In this document: one piece after another, positions 41,585 through 49,762 of the stretch
Layout of the letters: every line of letters begins with the position of its first letter
Position numbering within the stretch: position 1 is the first letter of the stretch
From: an uncultured Chryseobacterium sp.
GTDB lineage: Bacteria; Bacteroidota; Bacteroidia; Flavobacteriales; Weeksellaceae
DNA: 64,000 nucleotides
Assembly (NCBI GenBank): GCA_913778505.1
Contig: CAJYWD010000044.1
Span: forward strand, 1-64,000
Direction: 5' to 3'
Translations under genes and position numbers: made by a program
Notes under the pieces: generated by a model
Database searches by the model: none
Seen by the model: the letters and a program-made list of their open reading frames with translations, nothing else
Told to the model about the DNA's origin: nothing

Positions 41585-44500
41585 TTAAGGCTCAACCTGT
41601 GTACGTTTTTCCTGTTTGGCGTTCAGCATGCGGTACTTGAACCAAGCTGCTACAGAAAGTGCCAGCATATAAGCCAAACTGATATAAACCCACAGCGGTA
41701 AAGGAATAGGATCACCTTTGGCATAAGAATGCAGGCCGGATAAGTAGTAGTTCACCCCGAAATAAGTCATGACCATCGAACAGAAAGCAAACATGGTGAC
41801 GACATGGAAAGTGTATCTGCCTCTCAGCCCAGGAACCAACCTCATGTGAATGACAAAGGCATAAACCATAATGGAGATGAAAGCCCAAGTCTCTTTCGGA
41901 TCCCAACTCCAGTAACGTCCCCAGGATTCATTAGCCCAAATTCCACCTAAGAAGTTTCCTATAGTCAGCGCTAATAATCCTATGTTGAGAGACATCTCGC
42001 TGACGATAGCTAATTCCTTCAGAGTGGTATCATTATGTCTATTGAATGTTTCCTTATTCGCAATCACGTAGAAAATCAATGAGATCATCGCAATGAGCAT
42101 CGATAAAGAGAAGAATCCGTAACTCGAGACGATGATTGCAACATGAACTACCAGCCAGTAAGATTTAAGAACCGGCACCAAAGGTGTAATTTGTGGATCT
42201 AATGCCGAACCACCGTGAGCAAATCCCATCATAATCACTGCCACCAGGAATCCCGCAGCAGGAATTAATGCGTTGGAATTTCTGTACAAAGCATATCCTG
42301 CCGTAATTCCCACCCAGGAGATAAAGACAATTGCCTCATAACCATTGCTCCAAGGTGCATGACCTGAGATATACCATCTCGCAATCAAACCTAAGAAATG
42401 TAAAATATAACCAACCGAACCAATATAAATGATACCTTTTATAATGTTATGAAGTATTTTATTGGATTTAAATAACTCTGCAAAACCCAGAACCAGAAGC
42501 AACCCTCCAATAATTGTATAGAAAATCAATAGTTTGAAGTTGATATCTAGCTGGTTCATCAGAACCTCCACTTTAACTTTGGTTTCAGACGGCACTACAT
42601 TTTTACCCCATTTCTGCTGGTACTCCTCTACTTTTTTCAGTTCCGCATCCGCTTTGGCCCAGCTTCCGCCTTGTGTAGCCAGAAGAACGCTTGACAAATA
42701 CGGTCCGAGGACAGCCTGTGCATTTTCATCTGCTTCAAAATTAGGTGTCATCACTGAGTTCCACGTGTGATTCGGGTCATTTTTTACCGGAACGGTACGG
42801 AAATATTGATAAGACATAATGCCATTCAATACCTGTACTTTATCGTTAAGCTTAATTACAGCTTCATCATATCTGGTTCTCTCGGAAGCTTTTTTCCGGA
42901 ATGCTTCATTATAATCATCCTCCAGCACAAAACGAAGGTTTCCGTTTTTATCGGCAGGAAACAATTTGATCAAACTCGTAAAACCTTCATCCGTAGCTTT
43001 GGTTTTTGCTCTCAGATCCTTCCCGACTTTACCCGCAGTTTCGATTTTAATGATATTCACCTGCGCCCAAAACATCGGGTCAATAGTAGCTGCCAGAAAC
43101 CATTGGTTGGCATCCAAATCCTGAAACCTGGAACGTGAAGTCAGCTTGTGAAGAATGTCCAGAGCCTGCGTATTGGCCGGAACAATCCGTCCCTCATAAT
43201 TCTGCACCAGTAAGTAGCCGAATTTTTCTGCATGGGCTTTATCAATGGTGATATTTTTCACCATTGCGTCTGCATCCAGCATTTTGCCGTTTTGGTTAGG
43301 CGATGTTGCTCTCACCTGGCCGGACGGCGCATGGCTGTCATGACTACCGTCCTTGCCATGCATATCGATTACCTGAGCATTCAGTCCGAAGCTCATCAAC
43401 AATAAAAACATTGCTGCCACTTTTTTCTTGCTGATGCTCTTCAGCATCTGATTAAGGCTCCAGAAACGTGAACCTTTCCAGAACATTGTCACAAACATTC
43501 CTACAAAAAGAAAAGCATAACCGATGTAACTGATCAGTGTACCCCAGAAGTCGTGATTTACGGAAAGAACCGTTCCTTTCCTGTCCGGATCAAAACTTGA
43601 CTGGAAAAACCGGTAGCCTTTATAATTAAGCACATGATTCATATAAATGTTATAAGGGGTCTCCTTGCCTTCGTCCACAATTTTTACGTGAGATTCATAA
43701 GCTGACGGCGACGAACTTCCCGGGTAAGTTTCCATCACGAATTTGTCTAATTTTAATGCAAACGGCTGTGTATAGTAAATCTTTGGTCCAAATCCGAGCA
43801 TGATGTCCAGTCCGTCAATATGGATCTGTTTGTAATTATTCGGATTTCCTCTTTCCACAACAAGGTCAACAATTTGTTTGGTCTCTGGCCCAGAAACCTC
43901 TACTTTCAGCATATCCGGAACATCTTTGTCTTTTTGCTTGTCACCTTCATAAGCTACAAGTCTCCCGGTTTTGGTTCCTTCCGGAATCACGAGTTTTAAT
44001 TGGTCAATCGTATATAAACTTCGCAGAGCCAGCGGCTGGAATTCATCTTTCCTTGTGGTTCCCGTTGCCTGCGTTGCCATTGTCATGTATGCAGCATCTG
44101 TAGGTGTTTTGATGTAAAGCTTACCATCCTTTTTCTGAAACTCCACAGCGCCATCAATCGACGTTCTGTTGTAACTCACCAGGGTTCCGTTGATATTCTG
44201 AACTTCACCTTCTCCTAGATAGATATTCTGGCGGCCGCCCATATCACCTGTGGAAACCAAATGCAGATATTCCTTTCCAGGTCCGGACACCAGGCTGTCT
44301 TTTTTTCTCTGAATATAGTCGAGCGCTTTTACGATGATTTTTTCTTTACCCATAAAATCATAGGTCGCCTGGAAATCATGGTGAAGTGGCGACATAATGT
44401 ACGGAACATCGTGGTAATTCTGCTGCTCTCCTTTTTCTTCGATTTTGATTTTGAAGAAATGCTTATCGGTTACGATTTCATTAGAGGTCTCGCCCTCGCG

Positions 44501-44818
44501 GATGTGCATGGTGCCTTCGAAACTGATGTAGCGCGTAATGGCACCTCCGATAAAAATCAGGATGAAAGCCAGGTGAAACACCAAAACCGGCCACTTCTCT
44601 CGTCTCCAAAGTCTGTACCTTCCGATGTTTCCGATAAAATTGAGAATCAGCAAAAACATGATAGTCTCAAACCACTTGGCTTCATAAATTAGAGCTTTTG
44701 CTGTGGGCGTTCCGTAATCGTTCTCAATAAAGGTGGCAACGGCCATGGAAATTGCGAAAGCCAGCAGGAGAACCGCCATGGTACGCGTAGAAATAAGAAT
44801 ATCCTGAATCTTTTTCAT
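41585..44818 (-). CDS. ccsBA: Fused cytochrome c biogenesis protein CcsB-CcsA (System II)
   Basis: A 1077-residue fusion. The N-terminal half is ResB/CcsB-like (helices near 10-30, 50-70 and 78-95, then a large periplasmic domain and a further helix near 440). The C-terminal part (about 770-1060) is CcsA with the haem-handling WGRYWSWDPKETW motif. Conserved histidines for haem sit in HVAIIVSSYG and HMRLVPGL. The complex exports haem and ligates it to apocytochrome c. The fused form is usual in Bacteroidetes. On the minus strand TATTTTTG at 44838-44845 is an exact -7 box 19 bases upstream. Confidence 0.95.
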   Translation of the reverse strand: MKKIQDILISTRTMAVLLLAFAISMAVATFIENDYGTPTAKALIYEAKWFETIMFLLILNFIGNIGRYRLWRREKWPVLVFHLAFILIFIGGAITRYISFEGTMHIREGETSNEIVTDKHFFKIKIEEKGEQQNYHDVPYIMSPLHHDFQATYDFMGKEKIIVKALDYIQRKKDSLVSGPGKEYLHLVSTGDMGGRQNIYLGEGEVQNINGTLVSYNRTSIDGAVEFQKKDGKLYIKTPTDAAYMTMATQATGTTRKDEFQPLALRSLYTIDQLKLVIPEGTKTGRLVAYEGDKQKDKDVPDMLKVEVSGPETKQIVDLVVERGNPNNYKQIHIDGLDIMLGFGPKIYYTQPFALKLDKFVMETYPGSSSPSAYESHVKIVDEGKETPYNIYMNHVLNYKGYRFFQSSFDPDRKGTVLSVNHDFWGTLISYIGYAFLFVGMFVTMFWKGSRFWSLNQMLKSISKKKVAAMFLLLMSFGLNAQVIDMHGKDGSHDSHAPSGQVRATSPNQNGKMLDADAMVKNITIDKAHAEKFGYLLVQNYEGRIVPANTQALDILHKLTSRSRFQDLDANQWFLAATIDPMFWAQVNIIKIETAGKVGKDLRAKTKATDEGFTSLIKLFPADKNGNLRFVLEDDYNEAFRKKASERTRYDEAVIKLNDKVQVLNGIMSYQYFRTVPVKNDPNHTWNSVMTPNFEADENAQAVLGPYLSSVLLATQGGSWAKADAELKKVEEYQQKWGKNVVPSETKVKVEVLMNQLDINFKLLIFYTIIGGLLLVLGFAELFKSNKILHNIIKGIIYIGSVGYILHFLGLIARWYISGHAPWSNGYEAIVFISWVGITAGYALYRNSNALIPAAGFLVAVIMMGFAHGGSALDPQITPLVPVLKSYWLVVHVAIIVSSYGFFSLSMLIAMISLIFYVIANKETFNRHNDTTLKELAIVSEMSLNIGLLALTIGNFLGGIWANESWGRYWSWDPKETWAFISIMVYAFVIHMRLVPGLRGRYTFHVVTMFAFCSMVMTYFGVNYYLSGLHSYAKGDPIPLPLWVYISLAYMLALSVAAWFKYRMLNAKQEKRTQVEP

Positions 44819-44984
44819 TTCGAAATATAATGATTCGCAAAAATAAGGATGTTAATTTGATTGCGCTAATTAAAACCCTGATTTATGATATTTTTCAGAT
44901 TATGCAGCATTTTGATTTTTAAGCCGATATTTCCACCGGCACCAATCTTTTTTTATTTTAATTTTTAACGCCCGGAAAAAACCT

Positions 44985-44992
44985 TAAATTTG
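44985..44992 (+). promoter_or_regulatory. Candidate -7 box of ftsK
   Basis: TAAATTTG, exact match, 22 bases upstream of the chosen ATG; no clear -33 element. Confidence 0.5.
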
Positions 44993-45014
44993 CATTTATT
45001 GACTTGTTTTGAAA

Positions 45015-47489
45015 ATGAAGAACGACAAAAATCCGCCCTCCAACTCTGGTAAAATCATCTCGAAACCGAGGATTATTTCCGGCGTAGCCCTCATCATATT
45101 ATCCTTTGTACTTACATTGTCCTTCATCTCCTATCTGATGAACTGGAAGGCAGACCAGAGCCAGGCCGGAACCATGACGGACAAGACCATACAGTCCTCC
45201 AACATTTTCGGCAAAACCGGTGACTGGCTGGGAAATTTCTTTATTTTTGAGAGTATTGGCGTAGCTGCATTTGTGGTGGCATTCCTGTTTTTTGTTTTCG
45301 GAACACTGGTATTCAAGAAGAATTATTTCAAACCCTGGAAAACCATTTCCCACAGTTTGTTTTTTATATGCTGGACGCCCATTTTCTTTGGTGCGGTAAC
45401 TAACGGGCAAGGCGTTTTAGGCGGTGTTTACGGTTATCAGATTATGGATTATCTTAAATCGTACATCGGTTCTGTCGGACTTTGGATGGTTCTTTTGGTA
45501 AGTTTTGCCTTGTATTTTGTTTTGGAATTTAATCTAAGACCAAGTTCTATTAAAAACAAGCTGAATGACATCAATGATAACACTTTTGGTAAACTAAAAA
45601 ATTTGATGCCGAATTCTGACGAGGATTTTGAAGCGGATGAAGAACTGGAAAAGGAAATTGCTCCTGAACAACCGCTGTTAAAAGAAAAGCCCACAAAAAC
45701 GGAAAACGATTTCAGTAACATTAAAGTCACTCAGGATTTTGAGCCGATAAAAACGCCGAATCAGACTTCTTTTAATGAAGAAGAAATTAAAATAACAAAA
45801 CCTGAACCTGTTATACTATCTCCCGCAAGCCCTGTTAATGTTCAGGAAAAAGCGATTGAAAGTCCGGTTATAAAAACCAATGACGATTTTGCCTTTAATG
45901 TGGAAATCAAAAAAGATGAGGATTTTCCGGTTTCTGAGGAGCAGCAGAAATCTGATGATTTGGTAAGCAAGCATGGACTTTATGACCATAAGCTGGATCT
46001 GGCCAAATTCCAGATGCCTTCCGTAGAACTGCTGAAAGATTATGGCAATGAGGAAATCACCATCAACAAAGATGAACTGGAAGAAAACAAGAACAGAATT
46101 GTCGGTTTACTCAAAACATTCAACGTAGGAATTTCTGAAATCAAAGCGACAATTGGCCCTACAGTTACCCTTTACGAAATCGTACCGGAAGCAGGAATCC
46201 GAGTGGCAGCCATCAAAAAACTTCAGGATGATATTGCTCTGAACCTTTCGGCTCTTGGCATCAGGATTATTGCACCAATGCCAGGAAAAGGAACAATTGG
46301 GATTGAGGTTCCCAGAAAAAACCCTACAATGGTTTCCATGCGTTCTGTGGTCGCATCGCCAAAATTCCAAAATGCTGATATGGATTTGCCTGTGGTTTTT
46401 GGACGAACGATTTCTAACGAAGTTTTCGTAGCAGATCTTGCCAAGATGCCTCACCTTCTTATGGCCGGCGCCACCGGACAAGGTAAGTCCGTTGGTATCA
46501 ACGCAATTCTTACTTCACTAATCTATAAAAAACATCCCAGCGAATTAAAATTCGTAATGGTAGATCCGAAGAAAGTGGAATTATCCCTTTATTCAAAAAT
46601 CGAAAGACATTATCTGGCAAAATTGCCTGATACGGAAGATGCGATTATCACAGACAATGCAAAGGTCATCAATACGCTGAACTCGCTTTGTATCGAGATG
46701 GACGACCGTTACGAATTGCTGAAAAATGCATTCTGTAAAAACATCAAAGAATATAACGCAAAATTTGCTCAACGCAAACTCAATCCCGAAAACGGACATA
46801 GATATTTACCCTACATTGTTTTGGTGGTGGATGAATTTGCAGACCTGATTATGACCGCCGGAAAAGAAGTGGAACATCCGATTGCGAGATTGGCACAGCT
46901 GGCCAGGGCAATTGGAATCCACCTGATTGTGGCCACACAGAGACCATCCGTCAATGTTATCACAGGTATGATCAAAGCTAATTTTCCTGCCAGAGTTGCA
47001 TTTCGCGTAATTTCCGGCGTAGATTCCAAAACGATTCTGGATTCTCCAGGAGCGGAACAGCTGGTAGGAAAAGGCGATATGCTTTATTTCAATGGCAACG
47101 ATCTGACGCGTCTGCAGTGTGCATTCGTAGATACGCCGGAAGTAGAGAGAATAGCCGAATTTATCGGCGAGCAAAAAGGCTATTCGGATGCTTATCTTCT
47201 TCCCGAATATTCTGGTGAGGAAAGCAGCTCTACAGTAGGAGCTTTTGACCCGAACGAAAAGGATGCATTGTTTGAAGAAGGCGCAAGGATTGTGGTTTCT
47301 ACACAGCAGGGTTCCACATCTATGTTGCAAAGGCAGCTGAAGTTGGGATACAACAGAGCAGGAAGAATCATGGATCAACTGGAAGCAGCCGGAGTGGTTG
47401 GCGGTTTTAATGGTGCGAAAGCAAGAGAGGTTTTGATTTCTGACCTCAATTCTTTGGAGCGACTGCTGGATGAGCTGAAGGGAAGATAA
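45015..47489 (+). CDS. ftsK: DNA translocase FtsK/SpoIIIE family
   Basis: An 824-residue translocase: four N-terminal membrane helices (about 20-170), an acidic, low-complexity linker (about 190-330), then the alpha-beta motor with Walker A GATGQGKS (485-492) and Walker B VLVVDEFADL. The C-terminal gamma winged helix (STSMLQRQLKLGYNRAGRIMDQLEAAGVVG) reads chromosome-polarity sequences. It pumps chromosome ends through the division septum for dimer resolution with XerCD. A TTG two codons upstream is the first possible start; the ATG at 45015 is preferred. It has a good terminator downstream. Confidence 0.95.
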   Translation: MKNDKNPPSNSGKIISKPRIISGVALIILSFVLTLSFISYLMNWKADQSQAGTMTDKTIQSSNIFGKTGDWLGNFFIFESIGVAAFVVAFLFFVFGTLVFKKNYFKPWKTISHSLFFICWTPIFFGAVTNGQGVLGGVYGYQIMDYLKSYIGSVGLWMVLLVSFALYFVLEFNLRPSSIKNKLNDINDNTFGKLKNLMPNSDEDFEADEELEKEIAPEQPLLKEKPTKTENDFSNIKVTQDFEPIKTPNQTSFNEEEIKITKPEPVILSPASPVNVQEKAIESPVIKTNDDFAFNVEIKKDEDFPVSEEQQKSDDLVSKHGLYDHKLDLAKFQMPSVELLKDYGNEEITINKDELEENKNRIVGLLKTFNVGISEIKATIGPTVTLYEIVPEAGIRVAAIKKLQDDIALNLSALGIRIIAPMPGKGTIGIEVPRKNPTMVSMRSVVASPKFQNADMDLPVVFGRTISNEVFVADLAKMPHLLMAGATGQGKSVGINAILTSLIYKKHPSELKFVMVDPKKVELSLYSKIERHYLAKLPDTEDAIITDNAKVINTLNSLCIEMDDRYELLKNAFCKNIKEYNAKFAQRKLNPENGHRYLPYIVLVVDEFADLIMTAGKEVEHPIARLAQLARAIGIHLIVATQRPSVNVITGMIKANFPARVAFRVISGVDSKTILDSPGAEQLVGKGDMLYFNGNDLTRLQCAFVDTPEVERIAEFIGEQKGYSDAYLLPEYSGEESSSTVGAFDPNEKDALFEEGARIVVSTQQGSTSMLQRQLKLGYNRAGRIMDQLEAAGVVGGFNGAKAREVLISDLNSLERLLDELKGR

Positions 47490-47510
47490 ACTTAAAATAT
47501 AATTTTAATA

Positions 47511-47543
47511 AAACCTTAACATATTTAGTTAAGGTTTTTTTTT
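47511..47543 (+). terminator. Terminator of ftsK
   Basis: AAACCTTAAC / GTTAAGGTTT arms around a 7-base loop, then a T-run of nine. Confidence 0.88.
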
Positions 47544-47566
47544 AATTTCAAATCAAAATTAAACCG

Positions 47567-47839
47567 ATGAAAAATACAGCGATCATTCTGGCATTGGCAT
47601 CTTCTGTTTTTGCCTCCGCTCAACAGAAACCCAGCCTGAAAGATAACACGGAACAGCCGGAACAGACCGACCAACAGGCTAAGTTTTACAAAAACGTAGA
47701 TTCTGCCACAGCTTCACATTACAAAATGCTGAGCAAAAAACCGGACGGAGCGTTCCTGGAACTTTCAACTGCCGAAAAGAAAAGATTTCCCGCAGAAGTA
47801 CCGGGAGACTCGCTCCGCATCAAAAAGAAAAAGAAATAA
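47567..47839 (+). CDS. Small secreted protein of unknown function
   Basis: A 90-residue protein with a clear signal peptide (MKNTAIILALASSVFASAQ) and a short, hydrophilic mature part ending in five lysines. No domain is recognised. It is separated by one base from the HD-domain gene and is likely co-transcribed with it. Confidence 0.7.
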   Translation: MKNTAIILALASSVFASAQQKPSLKDNTEQPEQTDQQAKFYKNVDSATASHYKMLSKKPDGAFLELSTAEKKRFPAEVPGDSLRIKKKKK

Positions 47840-47840
47840 A

Positions 47841-48287
47841 ATGTCGACCCACGAACTTCTCTATAAAGCTATAAAAATTGCGACCAAAGCGCACAAAAAA
47901 CAAACCGACAAATACGACGCACCTTACCTCGGACACGTGTTTCGCGTGATGAATGCCGGAAAAACCATTGACGAAAAGATCGTAGGCGTTTTGCACGACG
48001 TGGTAGAAGATCACCCGGAATTCTCCTTCGAGTATCTTCGCGAAAAAGGCTTTCCCGATTATATTCTGGAAGCGGTGGAGTGTCTAACAAAAAGGGAAGA
48101 AGAACATCTGGATTACGATACTTTTATTGCAAGGATCGAAAAAAGTCCGCTCGCAATAGCCGTGAAACTAAATGATCTGAAAGACAATATGGATCTCACC
48201 AGATGCACAGAATTGCTGCACGAAAGAGATCTCAAGCGATTCAACAAATATCTGAAAGCTTATCTCTATCTGTCTGAAAAATATTAG
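47841..48287 (+). CDS. HD-domain phosphohydrolase (SpoT/MESH1-like)
   Basis: A 148-residue single HD domain. The metal-binding HDVVED (LHDVVEDHPEF), the upstream His in YLGHVFRV and the NDLKDNMD motif resemble the hydrolase half of RelA/SpoT and the small MESH1-type (p)ppGpp hydrolases. No synthetase domain is present. It may hydrolyse (p)ppGpp or another nucleotide; the HD family is broad, so substrate is not certain. Confidence 0.82.
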   Translation: MSTHELLYKAIKIATKAHKKQTDKYDAPYLGHVFRVMNAGKTIDEKIVGVLHDVVEDHPEFSFEYLREKGFPDYILEAVECLTKREEEHLDYDTFIARIEKSPLAIAVKLNDLKDNMDLTRCTELLHERDLKRFNKYLKAYLYLSEKY

Positions 48288-48298
48288 TCTAAAAACTT

Positions 48299-48343
48299 CT
48301 CTCGCAGATTTTAAATTTGTTTGATCTGGAAAATCTGCGGGAG
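48299..48343. terminator. Bidirectional terminator between HD and DUF2490 genes
   Basis: Fourteen-base arms (CTCTCGCAGATTTT / AAAATCTGCGGGAG, one G-T pair) around a 17-base loop, with A-run and T-run flanks. Confidence 0.75.
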
Positions 48344-48347
48344 TTTT

Positions 48348-49055
48348 CTAATCCACCATCGGAATCACGATATCCTTCTCATCATCCGTGGCATCAATAG
48401 TAAAGTTCAGGGCGAAGTAAAGGAAGTGAAAATTATCATTACCTTTCACGGCAAACTCCCGCTGAAACATGTAACCTGATGTAGCAGACAGAGCATGGTT
48501 AAACTGATAACCAAAACCTGCAAACGTCCGGTTGCGCTTGAAATTAGGCTCTTTGGGACCAAAGAACAATTCCTCAAAAGCATTCAAGAAAAAAGTCTCT
48601 TCCTGGACTTTCGGTTTATTGATTGGCAAAGTTGCGCTCAGCCTGTATCGGAACCGATTCGCTTCCGTATGTTCACCTGTTTGGCTTGCATAGAAAAAGC
48701 GATGTTCCGCGCGGCCACGGTGATCCATCTTCAGCCTGCCGATGCGCTGTGTGAGCGTATATTGCAACCACAGCCGGAATTCCTCCTGCGCAATTTTCAT
48801 CTTTTCATAAGTGCCATAGCGCCCTAAACCCACAAAAGCCTGATTATTTTTGTTAAGATTATAACCGATCCCGCCTTTGGTCTCGTAATAGTCAATCACT
48901 GTGTAATCCCGTCTGGCTCTTGTTTGCAGCTCCACATAAGCCATCCATTTCGGCGTCATTTTATAAGTAAAAGACATCATATTGAAACTGGAAAGATGGT
49001 CTTGAGCCGATACCAAAACCGTCATAAAACCAAATAAAAAACTGAGCTTTTTCAC
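48348..49055 (-). CDS. DUF2490 family exported protein
   Basis: A 235-residue protein with signal peptide (KKLSFLFGFMTVLVSAQ) and a beta-strand-rich body (alternating aromatic and polar residues, many Y/F/R), as in DUF2490, presumed outer-membrane barrels of unknown function. The start is GTG at 49053-49055; the TTG used by a longer frame (49085) adds ten residues that break the signal n-region. On the minus strand TATATTTG at 49060-49067 leaves four bases before the GTG, so the mRNA may be leaderless. Confidence 0.75.
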   Translation of the reverse strand: MKKLSFLFGFMTVLVSAQDHLSSFNMMSFTYKMTPKWMAYVELQTRARRDYTVIDYYETKGGIGYNLNKNNQAFVGLGRYGTYEKMKIAQEEFRLWLQYTLTQRIGRLKMDHRGRAEHRFFYASQTGEHTEANRFRYRLSATLPINKPKVQEETFFLNAFEELFFGPKEPNFKRNRTFAGFGYQFNHALSATSGYMFQREFAVKGNDNFHFLYFALNFTIDATDDEKDIVIPMVD

Positions 49056-49092
49056 GATGCAAATATAATCGAATTCTGTTATCAAATCCGAA

Positions 49093-49272
49093 ATTATTTG
49101 GGCGTGCCCCTTTGTTTTGCCAAGACGTTTCAGGATTTAAAACAAATTTTAAGTCCGGCAAAACAAGCGGGCCGGGCTGTCCATTTCTATCTTTTTGTCT
49201 CAAAAAATTTTCGCAGCACTATAACTTTTCCACGTCAGACAAAAAGGATATCCATTTCCATCCCTCACGCAA
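49093..49272 (+). repeat. Dispersed structured element, copy A
   Basis: It opens ATTATTTGGGCGTGCCCCT, continues with a 10-bp stem (TTGTTTTGCC 49112-49121 with GGCAAAACAA 49157-49166), then GCGGGCCGGGCTG. A second 10-bp stem pairs CTTTTTGTCT (49191-49200) with AGACAAAAAG (49237-49246), and the element ends CCCTCACGCAAC. A direct repeat TCCATTTC (49180-49187 and 49251-49258) flanks the second stem. Copy B at 18351-18476 has the same outer boxes in the opposite orientation with a different hairpin. Confidence 0.8.
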
Positions 49273-49312
49273 CTCCAGCATAGAAACACGACATTACTCA
49301 TTTTAAAACAAA

Positions 49313-49517
49313 TTGTTTAAATTAAAAATAACTTGTCATAATATCTAAAGAATTTGTTTAAACCAAATGCAACCTGTCTTTTTCGATACACAGATTGTTT
49401 TAATAAAATACAAATTGGTTTTGCTTTTAAACATCTCGTTTGAACCCAATGCAAATTGAGATTTAATCTAAGCAGATTGTTTTAACTAAAACACATTTCT
49501 CTACATAAACTTCTGTA
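49313..49517. repeat. Five degenerate repeats with exact 41-bp period
   Basis: Units start at 49313, 49354, 49395, 49436 and 49477, each with T(T/C)GTTTnAA then AA-rich sequence and, in most, CAA(A/C)(T/C)TG. The last 16-18 bases of each unit are variable. Similarity between units is limited, but spacing is strictly 41 bases. There is no open reading frame through the array. Confidence 0.8.
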
Positions 49518-49549
49518 ATCAGTAACAAACTAATTTTTAACAGTTTGTT

Positions 49550-49610
49550 TGTCATTCCGCAGGAATCTTAACTTAAAAACAAAAATTGTTTGGATTCCTA
49601 CGGAATGACA
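49550..49610. repeat. 18-bp inverted repeat, dispersed-repeat type
   Basis: TGTCATTCCGCAGGAATC (49550-49567) and GATTCCTACGGAATGACA (49593-49610) pair with one mismatch around a 25-base spacer. Similar TGTCATTCC-type palindromes recur in Flavobacteriia genomes, as far as I recall. It is not followed by a T-run, so it is not a standard terminator. The rest of 49056-49762 holds no gene. Confidence 0.8.
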
Positions 49611-49709
49611 GAAATGCTTTCTGATTTTTAACTTTCCAATTAAAAATGAATATATATCTTTTTATGTTAAACTAATTATAAGTCCAAGCAGAGTAATATA
49701 AAAATCACA

Positions 49710-49742
49710 AAAAAAACCTTCCAACAAATGTTGAAAGGTTTT
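49710..49742 (-). terminator. Terminator of the pdhA-pdhC unit
   Basis: AAAACCTTCCAACA / TGTTGAAAGGTTTT arms with one mismatch, T-run on the minus strand, 20 bases beyond the stop codon. Confidence 0.85.
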
Positions 49743-49762
49743 ATGATATATTTCAAAATATT

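Noticed and set aside
49313-49517. CRISPR array from the regular repeat-plus-variable pattern
   Set aside because: The repeat part is far too divergent between units, units have no identical core of 25-37 bases, and no cas genes are in the window.
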